64,000 nucleotides of DNA from Paenimyroides tangerinum (GTDB taxonomy: Bacteria > Bacteroidota > Bacteroidia > Flavobacteriales > Flavobacteriaceae). Shown in pieces: positions 9,124 through 17,175 of the stretch. The stretch lies in NCBI RefSeq assembly GCF_003865405.1, contig NZ_RQVQ01000011.1, forward strand, positions 34,495-98,494. The letters run 5' to 3'. Within the stretch, counting starts at the first letter, position 1, and each line of letters begins with the position of its first letter. The position numbers and the translations under genes were made by a program. A model generated the notes under the pieces. That model searched no databases, had not been told where the DNA came from, and was given only the letters and a program-made list of their open reading frames with translations.

Positions 9124-9765
9124 GTTATATTCGTTTAAAACTGATTTTCGTCCAATTGTTTTAGTAATTATATCTTTTTCTAAATCCCAACCACGAGCTG
9201 GTGAATATTCGCGACCATACCAAATCATTTGTAAATGCAAACGATTCCAAGTTTCTATTGGAAAAATACGTTTTGCGTCTTTCTCAGTTTGTTCTACATT
9301 TTTTCCGTTTGTCAAGTTCCATCGATACATTAAACGATGAATATGCGTATCGACAGGGAAAGTTGGAATATCGAAGGCTTGAGCCAAAACCACGCTAGCC
9401 GTTTTATGACCAACAGCTGGTAACTCTTCCAAATCTGGAAAATTTGCTGGAACAATTCCATTGTGTTTATCAATTAAAATATGAGAAAGTCCATGAATGC
9501 CTTTTGATTTCATAGGCGCTAATCCGCATGGACGGATAATATCCGCAATTTGATCAATTGATAATTTAATCATATCGTACGGATTATCTGCTTTTGCAAA
9601 CAAATGTGGTGTTGTCAAATTTACTCTAACATCAGTACATTGTGCAGAAAGTAAAACAGCAATCAACAAAGTATAAGGATCTTTATGATCTAATGGAATC
9701 GGAATTTCAGGATATAAAGTTTCTAAAGTTTCTATTACAAATTCTACTTTTTCTTGCTTAGTCAT
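9106..9765 (-). CDS. nth: endonuclease III, lacking Fe-S cluster cysteines
   Basis: Base-excision-repair DNA glycosylase/AP lyase for oxidised pyrimidines. The helix-hairpin-helix LPAVGHKTAS carries the catalytic lysine (Lys121), and PVDTHIHR carries the catalytic aspartate (Asp139). The protein has 219 residues from the ATG at 9765. An in-frame TTG at 9801 lies upstream of the promoter and is excluded. Oddity: the C-terminus from WYGREYSPARG to the end has no cysteine, so the C-x6-C-x2-C-x5-C [4Fe-4S] loop of E. coli Nth is absent. The only cysteines are Cys43 and Cys80. Confidence 0.92.
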   Translation of the reverse strand: MTKQEKVEFVIETLETLYPEIPIPLDHKDPYTLLIAVLLSAQCTDVRVNLTTPHLFAKADNPYDMIKLSIDQIADIIRPCGLAPMKSKGIHGLSHILIDKHNGIVPANFPDLEELPAVGHKTASVVLAQAFDIPTFPVDTHIHRLMYRWNLTNGKNVEQTEKDAKRIFPIETWNRLHLQMIWYGREYSPARGWDLEKDIITKTIGRKSVLNEYNKKASK

Positions 9766-9783
9766 TACAAATCGATATTTAAA

Positions 9784-9791
9784 CAAAGATA
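9784..9791 (-). promoter_or_regulatory. -7 box TATCTTTG for nth
   Basis: Exact match on the minus strand. Predicted transcription start is about 12 nt before the ATG at 9765. Confidence 0.55.
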
Positions 9792-9803
9792 TTAAAAACA
9801 CTA

Positions 9804-9835
9804 TTGTTCTAATCGTTTTAAAATGGTTAATTTTA
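9804..9835 (+). promoter_or_regulatory. probable bcp promoter
   Basis: TTG at 9804-9806, a 21-nt spacer, then TAATTTTA (one mismatch to TAnnTTTG) at 9828-9835. It places the transcription start after the ATG at 9823, supporting the ATG at 9850 as the bcp start. Confidence 0.4.
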
Positions 9836-9849
9836 CAAAAAGAAGTGAT

Positions 9850-10302
9850 ATGAATATTTTAAAAATAGGAGATAAGGCACCAAATTTTTCTTCAGAAGAT
9901 GAATTAGGAAACATCCATAAATTAGAAGATTATAAAGGTAAAAAATTAGTTGTTTTCTTTTATCCAAAGGCATCAACTCCAGGTTGTACAACAGAAGCAT
10001 GCGAACTTAGAGATAATTACAATCGTTTTTTAGATGCTAATTATGCTTTGTTAGGTGTTAGTGCTGATAGTAAGGAACGTCAACAAAAATTTAAAGAGAA
10101 AAATAATTTACCTTTTTCTCTTTTATCCGATGAATCTAAAGAAGTTATTAACGCATTTGGAGTTTGGGGACCAAAGAAATTTATGGGAAAAGAGTATGAT
10201 GGTATTCACAGAACAACTTTTGTTATTGATGAAAACGGAATTATTGAAGATGTAATTCTTAAAGTTAAAACAAAAGAGCATACCGCTCAAATATTAAAAT
10301 AA
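9850..10302 (+). CDS. bcp: peroxiredoxin, BCP/PrxQ type
   Basis: Cytoplasmic thiol peroxidase that reduces hydrogen peroxide and organic peroxides using thioredoxin. The peroxidatic Cys46 sits in ASTPGCTTEAC and the resolving Cys51 five residues later, the atypical 2-Cys pattern of PrxQ. The AhpC/TSA fold covers nearly all 150 residues. The start is MNILKIGDKAPNF; an ATG nine codons upstream adds residues not expected in the family and lies before the likely transcription start. It is divergent from nth with a short shared promoter region. Confidence 0.92.
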   Translation: MNILKIGDKAPNFSSEDELGNIHKLEDYKGKKLVVFFYPKASTPGCTTEACELRDNYNRFLDANYALLGVSADSKERQQKFKEKNNLPFSLLSDESKEVINAFGVWGPKKFMGKEYDGIHRTTFVIDENGIIEDVILKVKTKEHTAQILK

Positions 10303-10328
10303 AAGACCGAAAAAAAATCGGTCTTTTT
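10301..10328. terminator. bidirectional terminator after bcp
   Basis: Stem AAAAGACCGA / TCGGTCTTTT around a 7-nt A loop. The left arm begins inside the bcp stop codon (10300-10302). It also serves the convergent gene ending at 10333. Confidence 0.8.
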
Positions 10329-10332
10329 AGTT

Positions 10333-11772
10333 TTATGTAAACAATTGTTTTTCTTTGATGATGTTAGCAACAGATTCTGGTAAAAATAATTCCCAATCTT
10401 TTTCGTTATTTTTGATTTTTTCTAAAACTTCATGCGAGAAAATATTTAAATTTTTAACCTCATATTCTTTTATATCAATAATTTGATTTTCGTTTTTGAA
10501 ATAATCATATAAAACTTGAATTTTAGTATTTCTGGTTTCTAAATTATGTGAATTTACAATTGTGTCATCATCTTTTTTAGTTGGATAGATATAAATTTCT
10601 AAATTTCTATTGAATAATTTTCCCAAAGCTTCAAAAATACCACCGCTTAAATTTGAATAATAAGATTCGTCAAAAATATCGAGTAGGTTAGTAGCTCCAA
10701 TTGAAAGGGCAATTTTTTCATTAGAATATTGTGCTAAATAATCAACTACTTTGTAATATTCACGGAAATTTGAAATCATAACCGTTTGCCCCAACGAACA
10801 AAGTAATTCGGCACGATCGATAAAATCTTGTTCATCTAATTCGCCTTCTTTCAAAAGATTATTTAAAGTCATTTCGAAAATTACTTTTGTATTTTCTTTA
10901 GCAACAGGATTACGTTCTAAAAATTGTTTTAAGGAATTTTCATACATATTCATATTCACAACAGTAACCGGCCTGAAACTACCACGAAGAATCAAAATAT
11001 TTTGTCTAAATAAGGTGTTTGCAGGTAAGATGTTTTGACCATTTGGTGCAAACATTACAGCCGAAGCCATTTTGTTTTTCACCAAAAATAAACTCATTAA
11101 ACGATTGTCAACATCCTTAAAGTTTGGACCTGAGAAATTAATCGTGTCAATTTCCAATTGATCTTTATCTAGATGATCATATAAATGTTCAATTAATTTT
11201 TTAGGATCATTATGTTGATAAAAAGCTCCATAAATAAGATTAACTCCTAAAATCCCTAGAGTTTGTTGTTGTAAACGAACATCATTTTCCTTGAACTGAA
11301 TATGTAAAATTATCTCATTATATTCACCTGTTGGTTTGGTTTGAAAACGAATTCCAACCCAGCCATGACCTTTGAATTTTTTGGCAAAATCAATTGTAGC
11401 AACCGTATTTGCGTAGCTAAAATAAATACGATCTGGATTGTCTTCACGATTTAAACGCTCTTCCATCAAATGTGTTTCGTGATTAATCATTTTTTTTAAA
11501 CGACTTTCAGTAACATATCTTCCGTCAGTTTCTGTAGTATAAATTGCATCGCTAAATTGCTTGTCATAAGCCGACATTGCTTTTGCAATTGTTCGCGATG
11601 AACCACCAGATCTGAAGAAATGACGAACAGTTTCTTGTCCTGCACCGATTTCAGAAAAAGTTCCGTAAATGTTTTTATTTAAATTTAAGCGTAATGTTTT
11701 GTCAGATATTGCTGGTTGATGTTCGATTATTCGATCACCATTTAAAACTAAATCGTTTTCAAAAGCTTTCAT
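10333..11772 (-). CDS. conserved protein of unknown function, 479 aa
   Basis: I recognise the sequence as one widely kept in Bacteroidota but know no experimentally supported function. It is soluble and has no signal peptide, membrane segment or lipobox. Conserved-looking stretches are NIYGTFSEIGAGQETVRHFF near residue 35, NTVATIDFAKKFKGHGWVG near 123, LGILGVNLIYGAF near 172, and ELLCSLGQTVMISNFREYY near 328. Databases sometimes call relatives TonB-dependent receptors; nothing here resembles a plug or beta-barrel. It is a single-gene unit converging on bcp. The alternating alpha/beta pattern suggests a globular cytoplasmic enzyme. Confidence 0.75.
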   Translation of the reverse strand: MKAFENDLVLNGDRIIEHQPAISDKTLRLNLNKNIYGTFSEIGAGQETVRHFFRSGGSSRTIAKAMSAYDKQFSDAIYTTETDGRYVTESRLKKMINHETHLMEERLNREDNPDRIYFSYANTVATIDFAKKFKGHGWVGIRFQTKPTGEYNEIILHIQFKENDVRLQQQTLGILGVNLIYGAFYQHNDPKKLIEHLYDHLDKDQLEIDTINFSGPNFKDVDNRLMSLFLVKNKMASAVMFAPNGQNILPANTLFRQNILILRGSFRPVTVVNMNMYENSLKQFLERNPVAKENTKVIFEMTLNNLLKEGELDEQDFIDRAELLCSLGQTVMISNFREYYKVVDYLAQYSNEKIALSIGATNLLDIFDESYYSNLSGGIFEALGKLFNRNLEIYIYPTKKDDDTIVNSHNLETRNTKIQVLYDYFKNENQIIDIKEYEVKNLNIFSHEVLEKIKNNEKDWELFLPESVANIIKEKQLFT

Positions 11773-12143
11773 AGAAGTAATATGATTTTAAAAATCTAAA
11801 TATACGATTTTTGAACAAAATTCTTTCTCTTTTACTAATTAATAGTTTCAATGAAATTCAAAAAGTAAAAAGATTTTTTTTATATTTTAGTTTAATTAAT
11901 TTTATTTTTAGTTTCATGCTCTAATTAGCTTTTAGAAAAAGTGTTTTATAGTAAAACTTGATTAAGGTTTCGAATTATTTTTAATTAAAAAATGTGCTGT
12001 AGAATCTGTGATTTAAAAAAAAATGAATATTCTGATGAAACGATAACAATTAGATTGAAATATTTTTTCAAATTTTAAAGTAGTTTTGTATAAATACCCA
12101 ACATAATTAATTTTACAAAAAAAGTTTTCTTTGAGTTATAAAT
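11773..12143. other. AT-rich intergenic region, no gene seen
   Basis: No ORF above 30 codons with coding character. A plus-strand TAGTTTTG box at 12081-12088 matches the -7 consensus, but only the opposing DUF1456 terminator and gene lie downstream. A small RNA is possible but unsupported. Confidence 0.5.
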
Positions 12144-12182
12144 AAAAAAATCCTCAAAAAGTAATTTACAATTTGAGGATTT
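12144..12182 (-). terminator. terminator after DUF1456 gene
   Basis: Stem AAATCCTCAAA / TTTGAGGATTT (12148-12158 with 12172-12182). On the minus strand it is followed by a T run. Confidence 0.8.
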
Positions 12183-12190
12183 TGTATGAT

Positions 12191-12646
12191 TTAATTTTCG
12201 TTTTTCTTTGTTCCTTTACCTGAATTAAATTTAAAAAACTCAACCGGATTTTGTTTAGGTTCTGGCTTTTTGAAATTCTTTTTAAAAGGTTTTGATCCAG
12301 CACCAGAAGGTTTTTTATCGTCTGATTTAAATGGTTTTGAGAATTTTTTTTCTCCACCTCCACCTTCAGTTTTCTTTTCAGGAGTGTTTTTATGAGATTT
12401 AATTACATCCATTGGAGTTTTAGGATTCTCTTTTGTTCCTCTTAAATGAATAACTAATCCGTTTAAAAAGTTTCTCAACAATTGATCTCCACATTCCATG
12501 TATTTTTCGTGATCTTCTGTTCTGAAAACATTTCCTAGTTCTCCTTTAGAAATTCTAAAATCAACCAATTCTAAAATTTCTACTATTTGGTCGTCTCTTA
12601 ATTGAAGAGCAACACGTAATTTTTTAAATATATCGTTATTTGTCAT
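12191..12646 (-). CDS. DUF1456 (YehS-like) protein with Lys/Pro-rich tail
   Basis: Residues 1-70 match one DUF1456 domain: NNDIFKKLRVALQLRDDQIVEIL, then ECGDQLLRNFLNGLVIHLRG. The E. coli relative YehS has two such domains in about 156 residues; function unknown. Here the rest (about 75-151) is low-complexity, rich in Lys, Pro, Gly and Phe, with no second domain. The basic tail could bind nucleic acid, but this is inference. I chose the ATG at 12646 over a TTG two codons upstream; the -7 box at 12671-12664 gives a leader of about 10 nt. Confidence 0.82.
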   Translation of the reverse strand: MTNNDIFKKLRVALQLRDDQIVEILELVDFRISKGELGNVFRTEDHEKYMECGDQLLRNFLNGLVIHLRGTKENPKTPMDVIKSHKNTPEKKTEGGGGEKKFSKPFKSDDKKPSGAGSKPFKKNFKKPEPKQNPVEFFKFNSGKGTKKNEN

Positions 12647-12663
12647 AATCAAATTTTATTTTG

Positions 12664-12671
12664 CAAAGATA
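12664..12671 (-). promoter_or_regulatory. -7 box TATCTTTG for DUF1456 gene
   Basis: Exact TAnnTTTG match on the minus strand, followed by GC. Short leader to the ATG at 12646. Confidence 0.55.
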
Positions 12672-12746
12672 TTGAATATTAAATGATTTGAGAATAATTA
12701 AATTAAGTAGTTACTAACTTTTTTAAAAGTGTTTTCGAAAATTTAA

Positions 12747-13634
12747 TTATTCAACCTCGTTTTTTCTACCCATATGTTTCCAACGCTTGTGTGTCCAGAA
12801 ATAGTAATCTGGTTTTTCTAATATTTGCTCTTCTGATAATTTTAAAAAGCGTTTAGTGATTTCAAAATCTTTTTCTTCTAAAACACAATCTGTAATTGGA
12901 ATGAACTTAGCTTCATAAAAGCCGCGTTTTACTTTAGAAACTTTTAAATAAAGAACGTTCATGTCAAGTTCGCGAGCTAAATTTTCTGCTCCCATATGAA
13001 CTGGAACTTCATGTCCTAAAAAGTATTCCCATTGTAAACCTTTTCTTAAATTAGGAGTTTGATCACTCAAGAATAAATAAATTCCATGGATATTTATACT
13101 CTGATTTTCTTTTATCTTTTTTACAGTTTCTTTAGTACTAATAAGTTCGGCATCAAATTTAGAACGCATATCTCGAACTAATTTATCAAAACGCGGATTA
13201 CTTAGTTTTTTATAAATCCCAAAACCTTTAAAATCTATAAATTTTCCTAAAATAATCACCCATTCCCAACTTGCATAATGAGGCGTCATTAAGATGATAC
13301 TTTTGTTTTTCTTTTCGAATTCTTTTACAACTTCAAGGTTCGTAAATCTGTATCGTTTTTTCATTTCATCCTCAGAAATGGTAAGTGTTTTTGCCATTTC
13401 TAAAAACATATCACATAAATGATGATAAAAATTTTGTTCAATTTTCAAACGTTCTTCATCCGAAAGATGTGGAAGTGTTATTTTTAAATTATAACGAACA
13501 GTTTTCTTTCGATAACCTATCACTTTATAAAGTAAAAAATAAATACAATCCGAAAGAAAATAGAGTATTGGAAATGGTAATATCGAGATTGACCATAAAA
13601 TTGCATAAACAAAATAATAAGCTATTGCGCCCAT
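12747..13634 (-). CDS. lipid A lauroyl/myristoyl acyltransferase family (LpxL/HtrB)
   Basis: Inner-membrane acyltransferase that adds a secondary acyl chain to lipid A. The 295 residues start with a hydrophobic anchor (about 1-35). The catalytic HX4E motif is in TPHYASWEW (His119, Glu124). Further family blocks are YLFLSDQTPNLRKG and FWTHKRWK at the C-terminus. The ATG at 13634 is preferred: the in-frame GTG at 13649 lies inside the -7 box and would not be transcribed. It is monocistronic and divergent from the rhomboid gene. Confidence 0.87.
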   Translation of the reverse strand: MGAIAYYFVYAILWSISILPFPILYFLSDCIYFLLYKVIGYRKKTVRYNLKITLPHLSDEERLKIEQNFYHHLCDMFLEMAKTLTISEDEMKKRYRFTNLEVVKEFEKKNKSIILMTPHYASWEWVIILGKFIDFKGFGIYKKLSNPRFDKLVRDMRSKFDAELISTKETVKKIKENQSINIHGIYLFLSDQTPNLRKGLQWEYFLGHEVPVHMGAENLARELDMNVLYLKVSKVKRGFYEAKFIPITDCVLEEKDFEITKRFLKLSEEQILEKPDYYFWTHKRWKHMGRKNEVE

Positions 13635-13648
13635 AATTAAATTTTTCA

Positions 13649-13656
13649 CAAAGATA
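13649..13656 (-). promoter_or_regulatory. -7 box TATCTTTG for acyltransferase
   Basis: Exact match on the minus strand, 15 nt before the ATG, giving a leader of about 8 nt. It excludes the GTG at 13649 as start. Confidence 0.6.
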
Positions 13657-13722
13657 CTTTAATATTGATTTTATCCGAAAAAAAATGGATTAATTACTAT
13701 CTTCGTTTTTTTTAAAAATATT

Positions 13723-14361
13723 ATGAGTGAAGTTTTAATTGCTATTATTGCAATCGTTTGTTTGGTTAGTTATAAAGGATTTAACGACCGTGTTTTTTTC
13801 GATAAATATAAATTTAATGTTGGTGCTATCCAAAGTGGTCAAAAATACAGAATGTTTACTTCTGCTTTTTTACATGGAGATATAAGTCATTTGATTTTTA
13901 ATTTACTTACGTTATATTTTTTCGCACCAGTTGTCATTGGTTACTTCGGTTCAATTTCTTTTTTGATTGTTTATTTTATTAGTTTGGTATGTGGTAGTTT
14001 ATTGAGTCTGAAAATTCACGAAAAGCAACCATATTATTCTGCAATCGGTGCTTCTGGAGCGATAACAGGAGTTTTATATGCAGCTATTTTATTAAATCCA
14101 GATGCGCAATTAGGATTGTTTTTTGTTATTCCAATGCCAGCCTATGTTTTTGGAATCGGTTATTTGTTATATTCGATTTATGGAATGAAACAACAAAATG
14201 ATTTAATTGGTCACACTGCCCATTTTGGTGGTGCAATTGGAGGTTTATTATCAGTTTTGATTTTAGATTATCGAGTTTTGATAGTACATTATCAGATGGT
14301 GATTTTATTATTAATTCCAATTGTAATCTTATATGTTATGATTTCAAAAGGAAAAATTTAA
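13723..14361 (+). CDS. rhomboid-family intramembrane serine protease
   Basis: A 212-residue polytopic inner-membrane protease. The catalytic Ser111 is in GASGAITG and the catalytic His167 in GHTAHFGGAIGG. The HGDISHLIFN segment (51-60) supplies the conserved His and Asn of the oxyanion region. Five to six membrane segments are visible, and the C-terminal one (about 185-207) is typical. Substrates cannot be predicted. A TATCTTCG box at 13698-13705, one mismatch from TAnnTTTG, is a possible promoter. Confidence 0.92.
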   Translation: MSEVLIAIIAIVCLVSYKGFNDRVFFDKYKFNVGAIQSGQKYRMFTSAFLHGDISHLIFNLLTLYFFAPVVIGYFGSISFLIVYFISLVCGSLLSLKIHEKQPYYSAIGASGAITGVLYAAILLNPDAQLGLFFVIPMPAYVFGIGYLLYSIYGMKQQNDLIGHTAHFGGAIGGLLSVLILDYRVLIVHYQMVILLLIPIVILYVMISKGKI

Positions 14362-14382
14362 TTAATTTTCAACTTCTATATT

Positions 14383-14407
14383 AAAAGATTCTTCGGGATC
14401 TTTTTTT
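14383..14407 (+). terminator. terminator with UUCG tetraloop after rhomboid gene
   Basis: AAAAGATTC, loop TTCG, GGATCTTTT, then more T. The loop is a C-G closed UUCG tetraloop and the stem has one T-G pair. Confidence 0.85.
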
Positions 14408-14498
14408 GTGTTTTTAATAAACTTTATTTGTTTTATATGAAACGTTTTGATTATAAAATTTAATTATTTACATTTATTTTATTAAAATAATATGTATT

Positions 14499-17075
14499 AT
14501 GAAATTTTTATTAAGGGTAGTTTTTTTCTTAATTATTTGTATTCCTATTTTGGGTTATGCACAATATTACGATACACATCATATCGCTCCATCGCCTTGG
14601 CAATATTGGAGTCAAGCAAATGAAGTAGTGATTTCTACTACAGATTCAAATCCAGTTACAGTAACTCTAAAGAAAAGTGATGGTACATTGATCACAACTT
14701 TGACTGTTCTAGAATCAACTCCGCAATCTTATCGATTTACTGGTTCCCCAGCTTCATTAACTCGAAATCTTCTGAATCAAATTTATGATGATAGAGGTTT
14801 GATTATCGAAGCTTCAGCTCCAATTCTTGTAAATTATCGCAATATAGCTTCTGATGTTGCTGGTGCGACAACTTCTACAATTAAAGGAAATGCATCTTTA
14901 TTAAGTTTTGGAGAAGAGGGTGAAGGTCTAGAATTTAGAGTTGGATATTATCGTTCTAATTTTAACGGGCTTTCTAATGGAACTTCTACAACTGGTGGAC
15001 AGCCTGTTTATTCGGTTATGGCAATTGAAAATGCAACAACTGTAAATCTTCCCACAGGACCAATTACACTAAATCAAGGCCAAAGTTATCTATTCAATGC
15101 ACCTATCGGAACATTGATTACCGCAGATAAAAAAGTAGTTATGGTTGTTGGTAGTTATGGTGATACTCCTCAAGCTTGCGGTGGAAGTGGACAAGATGGA
15201 ACAGTTGATCAATTAGCTCCGGTTAGTTCATTAGGTGATAAATATATGATTGTTCGTGGAGCTGGAGCAGTCGGGACTGGAAATACGCATCCAGAACAAA
15301 CAGTGGTTATTGCAACACAACCGAATACAACTTTTACTATTGAAAATTTTAGTAATACTGGAATTTCATTAGGAACTCCAACCTCAATTACACTAACAAA
15401 TGCTGGCGATTTTCATAATTTTCATCACGGCGATACAAATACTCAGTTTTCTTCTTCTATGGTAATTTCGAATCAGCCAGTAAGTGTTATTTCTGGAACT
15501 GCTTACGGATGTGAAACTGATTTTTCGACTGTTCTTCCTATTGGTGGATGTACAGGTGCAACCGATATTCGAACTAGAAAATTTATAAATTATAATAATG
15601 TAGATTTAAATTTCTTCTCGTATATTATTATTGAAAGTGCCACAGAACCTGTTTTCTTAAACGGAAATAATATTGAAACATTGACAGGAAATAATCGTAT
15701 TCAAATTGGAAATACGACTTTTTATTTAATTACATTCAATAATTTTAATATTGGTTCTTTAGGTTTAAATGGAAATATTTTATTAAATTCAAATCTACCA
15801 CTAACAGTAAGTATTGTTCAACAAGAAGAAAATGTGTCCTCAATGTCTGCTTTCTTTTCATCTTTTGGAGAAGCAGCAATTGCACCTTTACTTTCTGTTA
15901 CCAATCCAGATTGTTCTGTGACTTTAGAAGCGACAGAAGATATGTTGGAATATGAATGGTTCTTAAATGGAAATTCAATCGGAATAACAACTGTTAATAC
16001 AAAAACGGTTTCTGAATCAGGAGATTATTCAGTAAAAGTAAAGAAAAATTGCGGCTGGACTCGTGTTTCAAAAGCAACAACAATTGAAGTTGAACCATGT
16101 AATGATTTATCAATAACAAAAGTTGTGGAATCTGAAGATGGTTTACAAGCTATTTTTAAAATTGTTGTGACCAATAATAATCCTCATTATGATGATCCAA
16201 ATGTCATTGTTTCTGATTTACTACCTTCTGGATATTCTTTCGTAAGTTATATTGCAACTCAAGGAATTTATAACAGTAATACAGGTAATTGGAATGTCGG
16301 TGTTCTACAAGCTTTACAATCGGCTGAAATATCAATAACTGTTGGTGTAAACTCGGATGGAAATTATAAAAATATTGCAACAGTTTCAGGTCAAAATCCA
16401 GATCCAGATTCTAATAATAATTCAGATTTTGCAGAGATTGAAAAGAAATTTGCAGATTTGGATGCGACAAAAACAGATGGTGTTAGTTATTATCAAACAG
16501 GACAAGAATTGAACTATGTAATAACTGTTGTAAATAAAGGTCCAGCAGTTGCATACGATGTTAAAGTAAGCGATCCAATGCCTTTTGGAGTAACAAATAT
16601 GAGTTGGTCTAGTTCTATTAACACCAACGGAACAGGTAACTTAGTTGATATTATTCCTCAATTAAATGTTGGAAATACGGTAGTTTATAATGTAAAATTA
16701 ACTGTTCCAAAATCTCAAGTAGGCGATTTTGTTAATATTGTTGAGATAACATCAGATCATACATTTGATCCAGTTGAAGCTTGTACAGCTTGTGTTGACA
16801 TTGATAGACAAGAGATTTATATTCCAAAAGGAATTTCTCCTAACGGAGATAATATCAATGATTTTCTAGATCTTGAATATTATCATGTTGCCAAAATTTC
16901 GATATTTAATCGTTACGGATCTACGGTTTATTCAAAAACAGATTACAAAAATGAGTGGCACGGTCAATCAAATAATGGAAAAGCACTTCCATCAGGAACC
17001 TATTTCTACGCGATTTACATTATAGATGGAACTCAATTTACAGGTTATATTCAACTTGTAAATGAGGTGAAATAA
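14499..17075 (+). CDS. secreted protein with DUF11 repeats and T9SS C-terminal domain
   Basis: An 858-residue exported protein, probably surface-attached or released by the type IX secretion system. Signal peptide cleavage is near residue 21 (GYAQ). Residues about 25-460 resemble the IgGFc-binding N-terminal region of large adhesins. Residues 465-535 form an immunoglobulin/PKD-like segment. Two DUF11 repeats (about 540-650 and 655-765) follow, with NNPHYDDPNVIVSDLLPSG and GPAVAYDVKVSDPMP. The end (about 773-858) is a gliding-motility-associated CTD with IPKGISPNGDNINDFL, ISIFNRYGSTVY and LPSGTYFYAI, used as a type B T9SS sorting signal. It is monocistronic. The ligand is unknown; adhesion is likely. 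Confidence 0.88.
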   Translation: MKFLLRVVFFLIICIPILGYAQYYDTHHIAPSPWQYWSQANEVVISTTDSNPVTVTLKKSDGTLITTLTVLESTPQSYRFTGSPASLTRNLLNQIYDDRGLIIEASAPILVNYRNIASDVAGATTSTIKGNASLLSFGEEGEGLEFRVGYYRSNFNGLSNGTSTTGGQPVYSVMAIENATTVNLPTGPITLNQGQSYLFNAPIGTLITADKKVVMVVGSYGDTPQACGGSGQDGTVDQLAPVSSLGDKYMIVRGAGAVGTGNTHPEQTVVIATQPNTTFTIENFSNTGISLGTPTSITLTNAGDFHNFHHGDTNTQFSSSMVISNQPVSVISGTAYGCETDFSTVLPIGGCTGATDIRTRKFINYNNVDLNFFSYIIIESATEPVFLNGNNIETLTGNNRIQIGNTTFYLITFNNFNIGSLGLNGNILLNSNLPLTVSIVQQEENVSSMSAFFSSFGEAAIAPLLSVTNPDCSVTLEATEDMLEYEWFLNGNSIGITTVNTKTVSESGDYSVKVKKNCGWTRVSKATTIEVEPCNDLSITKVVESEDGLQAIFKIVVTNNNPHYDDPNVIVSDLLPSGYSFVSYIATQGIYNSNTGNWNVGVLQALQSAEISITVGVNSDGNYKNIATVSGQNPDPDSNNNSDFAEIEKKFADLDATKTDGVSYYQTGQELNYVITVVNKGPAVAYDVKVSDPMPFGVTNMSWSSSINTNGTGNLVDIIPQLNVGNTVVYNVKLTVPKSQVGDFVNIVEITSDHTFDPVEACTACVDIDRQEIYIPKGISPNGDNINDFLDLEYYHVAKISIFNRYGSTVYSKTDYKNEWHGQSNNGKALPSGTYFYAIYIIDGTQFTGYIQLVNEVK

Positions 17076-17115
17076 AAACAATATTGAAATTTAACTATAA
17101 AAGATGTTTTTAATG

Positions 17116-17153
17116 AAAAAAGAGAGTAAAAATAAATTTTTACTCTCTTTTTT
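17116..17153. terminator. bidirectional terminator between secreted protein and gap
   Basis: Perfect 17-bp stem with arms 17116-17132 and 17137-17153 and a 4-nt TAAA loop. The outer pairs are A/T tracts and the core is GAGAGT / ACTCTC. Confidence 0.92.
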
Positions 17154-17175
17154 GTAAACACAATTACAAAGTTTT

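Noticed and set aside
11992..12078. 28-codon ORF starting MCCRIC in the intergenic region
   Set aside because: Too short, no promoter at the right distance and no sign of conservation visible.
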